This document shows positions 35,390 through 43,003 of a stretch of DNA of 64,000 bases, in pieces. Positions within the stretch are counted from its first letter, which is position 1, and each line of letters begins with the position of its first letter. The stretch lies in NCBI GenBank assembly GCA_037140615.1, contig JBAXED010000002.1, positions 1 to 64,000 of the forward strand, read 5' to 3'. Both the position numbers and the translations under genes were made by a program. Source of the DNA: CAINVV01 sp037140615. Lineage in GTDB: Bacteria > Bacteroidota > Bacteroidia > Bacteroidales > Prolixibacteraceae. The notes under the pieces were generated by a model. The model saw nothing but the letters and a program-made list of their open reading frames with translations. It made no database searches and was not told the DNA's origin.

Positions 35390-37237
35390 ATGAAAAAACT
35401 TCAAATCCTTTTATTGCTCTTGTTCGTTTCCAGCATTGGAAATGCCCTTAAACCGCCTCCTTCACCAAAAACTTTCCAGATTGAGCGGATCGCTCCGGTG
35501 GTCCTGATCAAAACAGCCAACGGAACCTATATTGCCGATTTTGGCAAAGATGCCTTCGGAACTCTGGAATTAAAATACAAGGCAACTAAAAATGATACGC
35601 TCCTGGTAGCTTTGGGCGAGAAGTTGCTGAGCGGCAGCATCGACCGCAAGCCGGGAGGAACCATCCGATTTGTCGAGGTCAAACTTCCTGTTTCGCCTTC
35701 TCAATCAAATTACAAGCTCCAGCTTCCTGTTGACAAGAGAAATACCTCCAAAGATGCTGTTCTCCTTCCCGACACATTCGATGTGGTCACACCATTCCGG
35801 TACGTCGAAATCAATAATGCCAGTCAGCCAATCACGGCCTCCGATCTGCGTCAGAAAGCATATTTCTACTCATTTAACGAAAGTCAAAGCGATTTTGCAT
35901 CTTCTGATACGGTACTCAATCAGGTCTGGAAACTCTGCAAATATAGCATGAAAGCAACCTCATTCACAGGCATCTATATTGATGGTGACCGTGAACGAAT
36001 CGCCTACGAGGCAGATGCTTACATCAACCAATTGGGCCACTATTGCACCGATCGTGAATATGGCATGGCCCAAAATACCATCGAACATTTTATGAACCAT
36101 CCCACCTGGCCAACCGAATGGCTGTTGCACACTGCACTGATGGTTTACCAGGATTATTACTACTCAGGCAACACCGCTTTGTTGAAAAAATATTACGCTG
36201 AGCTAAAAGCCAAAACGCTGATCGACCTGGCACGCGAAGACGGACTTATCAATACGACAACAGGAAAAGTGAATGGAACCTATATGCTGAAAATCGGATT
36301 TTCCGACTCTACCAAACGTCTGAAAGACATCGTCGACTGGCCTCCCGGACAAAAAGACACCAGCTGGAAACTGGTCAATGAAGCCGGAGAACGAGATGGT
36401 CACGAAATGATGCCGATCAACACTGTCGTGAACTGTTTCTTCTATGAAAACATGAAAATCATGGCTGAGATAGCAGGGGTGCTCAACAATACTGCTGACG
36501 AAGCTATTTTTGGAAAAATGGCAGCCACTGTGAAAGCCTCTATTAATCAAAAGCTTTTCGATACGAACAAAGGTATTTATCTGGATGGCGAAGGCTCCAC
36601 TCACTCCTCCCTACATTCAAATATGATGGCGCTGGCATTTGGACTGGTTCCGGATCAATACCTCAGCACTGTAGTGAATTTTGTCAAATCCCGTGGCATG
36701 GCCTGCAGTGTCTATGGATCGCAGTATTTGCTCGAAGGACTTTACCGCTCAGGCGAAGGACAATATGCTCTGGATCTGCTGCGCTCGACCACCGACAGAA
36801 GCTGGTGGAACATGATCAGGTCAGGGTCGACCATTGCCATGGAAGCATGGGACATGAAATACAAGCCCAACTCCGACTGGAACCATGCCTGGGGTGCTGC
36901 ACCGGCCAACCTCATCCCTCGTCAACTATGGGGAATTCAGCCTAAAACACCGGGATTCGGAGTGGTATCAATCCGGCCACAATTGGGTGACCTGAAATAC
37001 AGTAAAATCAAAATGCCTACCATACGTGGCCCGATTAAAGCCGAATACCGACTGGTAGACAGCTCTCAAATAATCTATTCAATAGAATTACCAGCCACTA
37101 TGTCCGGTGAGTTCGCGATAGACGGAGCTTCAATTGAGGAGGTCAATATCAATGGAAGAATCATCAAATCAGTTTCTCGTGCTATCCGGCTAATTCCCGG
37201 CATCAATAAACTCGAAATTAAATTAAAAACCAATTAA
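35390..37237 (+). CDS. GH78-like alpha-L-rhamnosidase (six-hairpin)
   Basis: 615 residues with a signal peptide ending near GNALK. An N-terminal beta-sandwich (IADFGKDAFGTLELKYKAT ... TPFRYVEINNA) is followed by an (alpha/alpha)6 domain with YIDGDRERIAYEADAYINQ, LGHYCTDREYG, EWLLHTALMVYQDYYY, NEAGERDGHEMMPINTVV and a C-terminal beta-domain. DGDRER-AYEAD corresponds to the general-acid/substrate-binding loop of the bacterial rhamnosidase hairpin domain, and an acidic residue in GERDGHE is a base candidate. It is shorter than classic multi-domain GH78 enzymes because it lacks extra N-terminal beta-domains. It predicts alpha-L-rhamnose in the substrate. Confidence 0.82.
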   Translation: MKKLQILLLLLFVSSIGNALKPPPSPKTFQIERIAPVVLIKTANGTYIADFGKDAFGTLELKYKATKNDTLLVALGEKLLSGSIDRKPGGTIRFVEVKLPVSPSQSNYKLQLPVDKRNTSKDAVLLPDTFDVVTPFRYVEINNASQPITASDLRQKAYFYSFNESQSDFASSDTVLNQVWKLCKYSMKATSFTGIYIDGDRERIAYEADAYINQLGHYCTDREYGMAQNTIEHFMNHPTWPTEWLLHTALMVYQDYYYSGNTALLKKYYAELKAKTLIDLAREDGLINTTTGKVNGTYMLKIGFSDSTKRLKDIVDWPPGQKDTSWKLVNEAGERDGHEMMPINTVVNCFFYENMKIMAEIAGVLNNTADEAIFGKMAATVKASINQKLFDTNKGIYLDGEGSTHSSLHSNMMALAFGLVPDQYLSTVVNFVKSRGMACSVYGSQYLLEGLYRSGEGQYALDLLRSTTDRSWWNMIRSGSTIAMEAWDMKYKPNSDWNHAWGAAPANLIPRQLWGIQPKTPGFGVVSIRPQLGDLKYSKIKMPTIRGPIKAEYRLVDSSQIIYSIELPATMSGEFAIDGASIEEVNINGRIIKSVSRAIRLIPGINKLEIKLKTN

Positions 37238-37258
37238 TCCTTAGTGACATATGGATGT

Positions 37259-37297
37259 CTAAAGGCTAACGGTTAAAGGCTAAAGGCTAAAGTTAAG
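37259..37297. repeat. Short tandem heptamer repeat (TAAAGGC type)
   Basis: The gap after the rhamnosidase carries about five imperfect copies of CTAAAGG/TTAAAGGC. It looks like slippage-generated low-complexity sequence; no hairpin or T run is attached. Confidence 0.6.
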
Positions 37298-37388
37298 CAG
37301 CAAATAGTTATGAGCTTTTAGATGTATGAAGAAAGACAATAATTTCACTATCCAGAATAAATTTCAATTAATTAAAAATCAGACATTC

Positions 37389-38828
37389 ATGAAACCAAAC
37401 GAAGCTTCCAGACGATCCTTTTTGAAGAATGCCGCTGCATTGACAGCTGCGGTTTCCCTCCCTACGATTCTCACGCAAAATGCTTTTGGCACAGCTCCTG
37501 CACCAAAACCTGTAAGTGCCGGCGACAAAGTCAATCTGGCTTGCTGCGGCATAGGCAACCAGGGCGGCTCAGACGTCAAATCATTTTTCAAAACCGGACT
37601 CTGCAACATCGTTGCCTTATGCGATGTGGATATGGGCGCGCCTCACACCCAGGAAATTCTCAAAATGTTTCCTGATGTTCCGCGCTTCCAGGATTTCAGA
37701 GTGATGATGGACAAAATGGGAAGTCAGATCGATGCTGTAACTGCCGGTGTTCCTGACTTTGCGCATTTCCCGATCGTCATGCTGGCCATGAGCATGGGCA
37801 AGCACATCTTCACCGAGAAACCCATGGGACGTACTTTTAATGAGGTGGAGTTGATGATCAAAGGTGCCAAAAAATACAAGGTAGCCACTCAGATGGGCAA
37901 CCAAGGTCACTCCGAAGCCAACTATTTTCAGTTCAAAGCATGGACGGAAGCCGGTATTATCAAGGATGTGACAGCCATCACTGCGCACATGAATTCGGCC
38001 CGCAGATGGCATGGTTGGGATTTCCAAAACGCGAAATATCCCGAAAAACAGGAGATACCCAGCACCCTCGATTGGGAAACATGGCACATGACAACGAAAC
38101 TGCACCACGACTACAACAAAGATTACATCAATGGTCAATGGCGCTGCTGGTATGATTTTGGCATGGGAGCCCTCGGCGACTGGGCTGCACACATCATCGA
38201 TACAGCGCATGAATTCCTCGACCTCGGACTACCTTACGAAATTGATTGCCTAAAAAGTGAAGGTTACAACACATACTTTTACCCACAATCTACGACCCTC
38301 CTCTTTAAATTTCCAAAACGAGGTAAGATGCCTCCACTGGATATCACCTGGTACGATGGTGTGAACAATATCCCTCAGGTTCCTGAAGGCTATGGCAACA
38401 CTACACTCGATCCAAATATTCCGGCCGCCAGCAACGGTAAGATCCAGCCATCAAAACTGAATCCTGGTAAGATCATCTACAGCAAAGAGCTAACTTTCAA
38501 AGGAGGTTCCCATGGTAGCACGCTGTCGATTATTCCGGAAGCGAAAGCCAAAGAGATGGCATCCAAACTACCGGAAGTTCCACAAAGTCCGTCCAACCAC
38601 TACGCCAACTTCCTGAAAGCCTGCAAAGGCGAGGAGCTCTGCCGTTCAAGATTTGAGATCGCAGGTCCGCTCAGCCAGGTATTCAATCTGGGTGTATTGT
38701 CACAACAACTCAAAACAAAACTGTTGTTCGACCGCGAAACAAAACAGATCACCAACAACAAAATCGCCAACGAATTGCTGGTGGGTGCACCTCCACGCAA
38801 GGATTGGGAGCAATATTACAAGATGTAA
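37389..38828 (+). CDS. Tat-exported Gfo/Idh/MocA-family NAD(P)-dependent oxidoreductase
   Basis: 479 residues from the ATG at 37389, chosen because it places the twin-arginine signal (SRRSFLKNAAALTAAVSLP) near the N-terminus; the ATG at 37326 would add 21 residues. A Rossmann domain follows (CGIGNQGGSDV, ALCDVD, AGVPDFAHFPIVM) with the family motif FTEKPMGRTFNEVE, then the alpha/beta sheet domain (MGNQGHSEANY, WHGWDF, YDFGMGALGDWAAHIID). A Tat signal implies the protein is exported folded with its bound nicotinamide cofactor. Relatives include GH109 alpha-N-acetylgalactosaminidases and sugar 3-dehydrogenases. Location in a PUL suggests oxidoreduction-assisted glycoside cleavage or sugar modification; this is inference. 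Confidence 0.87.
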   Translation: MKPNEASRRSFLKNAAALTAAVSLPTILTQNAFGTAPAPKPVSAGDKVNLACCGIGNQGGSDVKSFFKTGLCNIVALCDVDMGAPHTQEILKMFPDVPRFQDFRVMMDKMGSQIDAVTAGVPDFAHFPIVMLAMSMGKHIFTEKPMGRTFNEVELMIKGAKKYKVATQMGNQGHSEANYFQFKAWTEAGIIKDVTAITAHMNSARRWHGWDFQNAKYPEKQEIPSTLDWETWHMTTKLHHDYNKDYINGQWRCWYDFGMGALGDWAAHIIDTAHEFLDLGLPYEIDCLKSEGYNTYFYPQSTTLLFKFPKRGKMPPLDITWYDGVNNIPQVPEGYGNTTLDPNIPAASNGKIQPSKLNPGKIIYSKELTFKGGSHGSTLSIIPEAKAKEMASKLPEVPQSPSNHYANFLKACKGEELCRSRFEIAGPLSQVFNLGVLSQQLKTKLLFDRETKQITNNKIANELLVGAPPRKDWEQYYKM

Positions 38829-38837
38829 TTTTTCTTC

Positions 38838-38872
38838 AACACCTGTCAGGTTTCCAAAACCTGACAGGTGTT
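38838..38872. repeat. Palindrome related to the one at 20349-20389, probable terminator or dispersed repeat
   Basis: AACACCTGTCAGGTTT (38838-38853) pairs perfectly with AAACCTGACAGGTGTT (38857-38872) around a 3-base loop. The core is shared with the copy 18.5 kb upstream, but the flanks differ, so it is a repeat rather than a part of either gene. It lies 9 bases after the oxidoreductase stop and separates it from the large lyase. Confidence 0.8.
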
Positions 38873-38963
38873 AATTTCCATTTTTCGACGCTTTTCACAA
38901 TTCAATCCTTTGTTTCCACTCCGGAATCAAATCCAAACTATCACCCTTTTCCTGGAAAAATCC

Positions 38964-41711
38964 ATGCTCATCTTTAAGGCTCAACTCTTCGCAGTGGGTT
39001 TCTTTTGCTGTACCAGCTTGTTTGCCCAGAATCCCCATATCCTCGTCACCAACGCCGACAAACAATCCGTCCTGGCCAAGGTAAAAGAGCAAGATTGGGC
39101 CAAATCCATCTACGACGGGATGGCCAAAACTGTGACCCCATATGTGGAACGTCATGCAACGGATCCTCAGTGGATTTTGAGCAGATACCTGATGAACCGC
39201 ATTCCTGGTAAGCATTATACTACGGTTTATTCCGATAACTCAGGGATGGGATTGATCAAATGGGAAGGCAATGCCCCGGTCCCAACCGTTCGCGTCTCGA
39301 CCTACCTGCGAACACCGATCACCGAAAAGGGCACCTCCTACCGGAGACCTTCAATTGATGAACTGGTACCGAATGATACCGCAAGGTTGATGAACCTTTT
39401 TAATCCGGAAACGGGTCAGAAAGATTGGATCGATCCGCAGGCATTTATCTCCGGCATCAATGGAGAGATCAACGATTTGGCACTGGATGCTGCGATATTA
39501 TATTGGCTGAACGGCGATGCCAAATATGCCCGATTTGCTGCCGACCTCCTGGACCAGTGGGCCAAGGGTGCCTTCTACCAGCAGCCGATCGTTGGCCCTT
39601 GCCGCACAGGTTTTCTGGACATGCAAACCATCAGTGACGGAGCCTACCGACCCATTATCCTTGCCTACGATTTCGTAAAACCTTTCATGCAGCAAAACGG
39701 TTACGACCTGCATTGGTACGACACCGTCTTCGAAAAATTTGCCTCTACCCTCGCCTTCAGAGGCTTCTGGAACAACAATTGGTATGCCGCCGAGAGCTCA
39801 ACGATGGTTTTTGCCACACTCAACCTCGAGAACAAACAGAAACGCGATTATTACCTGCAGTTTTTTCTCTCAAAAGACACCATCAACGGTGGCTGCGGAC
39901 AATTGGCCCTTCCCTCGACTGTAAAAAATTGGCTAACGCCGGATGGGCACTGGAAAGAGCCGGGTGGTTACCACAATTTTCCTGTGGGCAATCTGCTCAT
40001 TTCGTCAATGGCGCTGGAGAATAATGGATATGATGTATTTCGTCAGTTTCCGTCGCTCTTCCAAGCTTCTTATGCCATGCTAAAATATTCTTTCCCCAAC
40101 CTTACGGTCGGAGGATTCGGCGACACAGGCAGAGCCTCTCAAAGTGCAGAATCATTGGAGATAGGCTTGGTAGGAGCAGTGAAATATAAAAATCAGATTT
40201 TGCCCGATATGCTCGCTGCCATGAACAAACTGATCGAAGGTGGCAAATACAAACGAGAGCATTCGGGATTTTTGGGACTACTGACATTCCTTCCTGATCT
40301 TCCGGCAACCAACAGCACTTTTCGATGGAGACGCACCGGAGCACTGGATTTTGCCCGCTATTTTATCCAGCGCAATGGCTCGGATCCGCAAACCGGACTG
40401 ATGATCGGAGTGCAGGGTGCCACCTACAACCACAACCACTGCAACGGCATGGCGATGGAGCTGTATGGACTTGGTGATGTACTCGGTATCGATGCCGGCA
40501 CAGGCCCCAACTACGAACACCCATTGCACCGGAATTATTACAGTCAGTGGGCTGCACACAATACGGTCGTAGCCGCGGGTTCTTCCAGTTCAGTTCCCTT
40601 TTCAGGTAGTGCCGGGACCAAAAATATCGGACAAATTGATCTGGCAGCCATGGAACCACTTCCCGACCAGGAAGCCGTTTCGCCCGACTTTTCCTTTACC
40701 GATACACGCTACATCGATAAATCTACCAATACAAATCAGTCGCGAACGCTTTCCATTGTCCGCACTTCCCCAACGAGCGGTTATTATATCGATATTTTCA
40801 GGTCTGACAATACCTTTAGCAACGATTACGTCTACCACAACATTGGCGATGAGGTGAATTTTCTTGATGACAAACGCCAAAAGCTCAGCACTGTGTCCTC
40901 TACTTATCCAAAAACAGAAAAAGATTATCCGGGATTTCGATTTTTCTCCGATGTGGAAAAACTGGATGGCTACAACGAAAACCTTACGGCCCTTTTCTCA
41001 ATTAAAGATGACCAATCGGACGACCTGTTCCTGCAGGTGTTGGTTCCAGGCGTTGATGGTCGGAGCTATTTCAAGGCAAAATCGCCCAAAACAAAGACTT
41101 CAGGAAATCACTATGCCGGAAGTGCGATACCCCTCTTCACCATTCATGCCAATGGGGAAGCAAGGACAAAACCTTTCATCGCAGTTTTCGAACCTTACCA
41201 GGGGAAAGACGCCTATACCATTGACCACATCGAGGTTGAAAAAGGTTCTGACCCCGGATATTTCACCGCCATAAAAGTCTCCAACAAGGACAAATCTTAC
41301 CAGGAAATCTTCCAGTCAACCGATCCCACCAAGACGTACAATTCGTCCAATGGCTCCCTCAAAGGCTACTTTGCTGTCGCCTCCCTCACCTCCGTCCCTT
41401 CCGCAAAATCAGTAAAATCCATCCCTTCCCTCAAATCCCTTTACCTCGGCAACGGCACCTCAATAATCAGCCACAATTTCTCTTTAAAAACTTCCGGATT
41501 AGTTGGTTCCGCCAATCTAAAGGTGGAGGCTTCAGGCTATCGGATCAGCTGTAACCAGGAAACAGAGATCGGCATTCCTGGTAAGGGCTTCAGAAAAGCA
41601 TGGTTGCAAGTTGGTACCTCAAAAAAGGAACTCAAAATGACCAAATCCAACACCGGCATCCTGGTATATATCGATAGAGTCCAGGATGGTATAATTATTC
41701 TGAATCAATGA
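38964..41711 (+). CDS. Large heparinase II/III-superfamily lyase-like protein
   Basis: 915 residues from the ATG at 38964, which gives a clean signal peptide (LFAVGFFCCTSLFAQ); the upstream frame start at 38868 overlaps a palindrome and is unlikely. A long toroid (about 30-470: DPQWILSRYLMNRI, GINGEINDLALDAAILYWL, FWNNNWYAAESSTMVF, DGHWKEPGGYHNFPVGN) is followed by a sandwich with TYNHNHCNGMAMELYGLGD (about 488) and YSQWAAHNTVVAAG, where the H-N-H loop is the superfamily signature. A linker rich in Ser/Pro/Lys (SVPSAKSVKSIPSLKS, about 840-855) precedes a C-terminal domain. It resembles very large lyases of marine-type PULs; the family number cannot be given. The CE15-like gene overlaps its stop by 4 bases. 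Confidence 0.78.
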   Translation: MLIFKAQLFAVGFFCCTSLFAQNPHILVTNADKQSVLAKVKEQDWAKSIYDGMAKTVTPYVERHATDPQWILSRYLMNRIPGKHYTTVYSDNSGMGLIKWEGNAPVPTVRVSTYLRTPITEKGTSYRRPSIDELVPNDTARLMNLFNPETGQKDWIDPQAFISGINGEINDLALDAAILYWLNGDAKYARFAADLLDQWAKGAFYQQPIVGPCRTGFLDMQTISDGAYRPIILAYDFVKPFMQQNGYDLHWYDTVFEKFASTLAFRGFWNNNWYAAESSTMVFATLNLENKQKRDYYLQFFLSKDTINGGCGQLALPSTVKNWLTPDGHWKEPGGYHNFPVGNLLISSMALENNGYDVFRQFPSLFQASYAMLKYSFPNLTVGGFGDTGRASQSAESLEIGLVGAVKYKNQILPDMLAAMNKLIEGGKYKREHSGFLGLLTFLPDLPATNSTFRWRRTGALDFARYFIQRNGSDPQTGLMIGVQGATYNHNHCNGMAMELYGLGDVLGIDAGTGPNYEHPLHRNYYSQWAAHNTVVAAGSSSSVPFSGSAGTKNIGQIDLAAMEPLPDQEAVSPDFSFTDTRYIDKSTNTNQSRTLSIVRTSPTSGYYIDIFRSDNTFSNDYVYHNIGDEVNFLDDKRQKLSTVSSTYPKTEKDYPGFRFFSDVEKLDGYNENLTALFSIKDDQSDDLFLQVLVPGVDGRSYFKAKSPKTKTSGNHYAGSAIPLFTIHANGEARTKPFIAVFEPYQGKDAYTIDHIEVEKGSDPGYFTAIKVSNKDKSYQEIFQSTDPTKTYNSSNGSLKGYFAVASLTSVPSAKSVKSIPSLKSLYLGNGTSIISHNFSLKTSGLVGSANLKVEASGYRISCNQETEIGIPGKGFRKAWLQVGTSKKELKMTKSNTGILVYIDRVQDGIIILNQ

Positions 41712-42949
41712 TTTATACGATGCGAAAATTTGTAATCCTGCTCATTCTTCCTTTGCAAATTTTTGCACAGAAGGAAATCAGTCGGCAGAATTCAATCAAA
41801 ACTGCCAATCCTCCAACGGAAAAAATTGTAGAAATCAACTACGACGAGAGCAAAGTTCCTGTTTATACGCTTCCTGATCTTTTCACTTGCGCTGATGGTA
41901 AGAAGATATCAAATAAGATTCAATGGACGACAAAGCGACGGACTGAACTGCTGGAATTATTTACCACTCAGGTTTATGGTCGGATTCCTGAAACTTCATA
42001 CGAAAAAAGCATCAAAATCGTTTTTACAGATCCAAATGCCATGGATGGCAAGGCCACCTTAAAATTGGTTGATATCAACATCACAGCTCAACAAAAATCG
42101 CTAACAATTCACATGGGGTTATTTATCCCAAACAAGGCCACCAAACCTGTCCCGGCTTTTCTTTTTATATGCAATCGCGCACCGAAGAATATCGATTTCA
42201 CGAGAAAAGAAAAAAGCGAATTCTGGCCGGCCGAAGAGGTTATTGCCCGCGGCTATGCAGTGGCGGCCTTTGACAACGCCGATGTGGACCCTGACAAAGA
42301 CGATGGTTTTATGAATGGAATTCATGGACTGCTCGATACCAAAAGAACAACTGAGTCATGGGGAACGATTGCTGCCTGGGCCTGGGGAGCAAGTCGCTGC
42401 CTGGATTATCTGATCACAGACAAGCAAATTGCTTCGGATAAAATTGCAGTGGTTGGTCATTCGCGCGGAGCAAAGACCGCCTTGTGGGCAGGGGCGGTTG
42501 ACCAGCGCTTTGCCATGGTGGTATGTAACGAAGCCGGATGCGGAGGCTCATCACTGAGCCGGCGCAAATACGGTGAAACAATTTACGAGATAAACAGAGG
42601 ATTCCCTCATTGGTTTTGTGCAAATTACAAAAACTACAACCACAAGGAAGACTCCTTGCCTGTCGACCAGCATGAGCTTCTGGCTTTGATTGCACCCCGC
42701 CTGCTCTATGTGGCAAGTGCAGAAAATGATCGTTGGGGTGATCCGTTTGGACAATACCTGGCACTTCGGGCAGCCATTCCGGCATTCAATCTTTTTGGTA
42801 CCAAATGTGATTTACCACCGGCCTCCCCACCAGTCAATTCGCCGGTTTCCTGTGGAAATTTAGCCTACCATGTGCGAGATGGCGTACACAATTTGCTTCT
42901 AAAGGACTGGAATTATTTTATGGATTTCGCAGATAAAAAGCTAAAATAA
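41708..42949 (+). CDS. CE15-like glucuronoyl (4-O-methyl-glucuronoyl) esterase
   Basis: 413 residues; an ATGA overlap couples it to the upstream lyase, although the fifth codon (ATG at 41720) would also fit a signal peptide (KFVILLILPLQIFAQ). Alpha/beta-hydrolase with VVGHSRGAKTALWAG (nucleophile S252), VCNEAGCGGSSLSRR (acidic residue E275) and VDQHELLALIAPR (H322), the CE15 arrangement of Ser, Glu and His. CE15 enzymes cleave esters on the carboxyl group of glucuronic acid; in lyase-rich PULs they can free the uronate before elimination. The Trp-rich substrate pocket motif FPHWFCANYKNY is present. Tight coupling to the lyase suggests that the two act on the same uronate. Confidence 0.87.
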   Translation: MIYTMRKFVILLILPLQIFAQKEISRQNSIKTANPPTEKIVEINYDESKVPVYTLPDLFTCADGKKISNKIQWTTKRRTELLELFTTQVYGRIPETSYEKSIKIVFTDPNAMDGKATLKLVDINITAQQKSLTIHMGLFIPNKATKPVPAFLFICNRAPKNIDFTRKEKSEFWPAEEVIARGYAVAAFDNADVDPDKDDGFMNGIHGLLDTKRTTESWGTIAAWAWGASRCLDYLITDKQIASDKIAVVGHSRGAKTALWAGAVDQRFAMVVCNEAGCGGSSLSRRKYGETIYEINRGFPHWFCANYKNYNHKEDSLPVDQHELLALIAPRLLYVASAENDRWGDPFGQYLALRAAIPAFNLFGTKCDLPPASPPVNSPVSCGNLAYHVRDGVHNLLLKDWNYFMDFADKKLK

Positions 42950-43003
42950 AAATTATAATCAATAGAATTTCAATAAATTAAAATTCCCAATCTCATGATT
43001 TTT

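Noticed and set aside
38868..38963. Upstream N-terminal extension of the large lyase.
   Set aside because: It overlaps the palindrome at 38838-38872 and gives no signal peptide at the N-terminus, while the ATG at 38964 gives a clean one.
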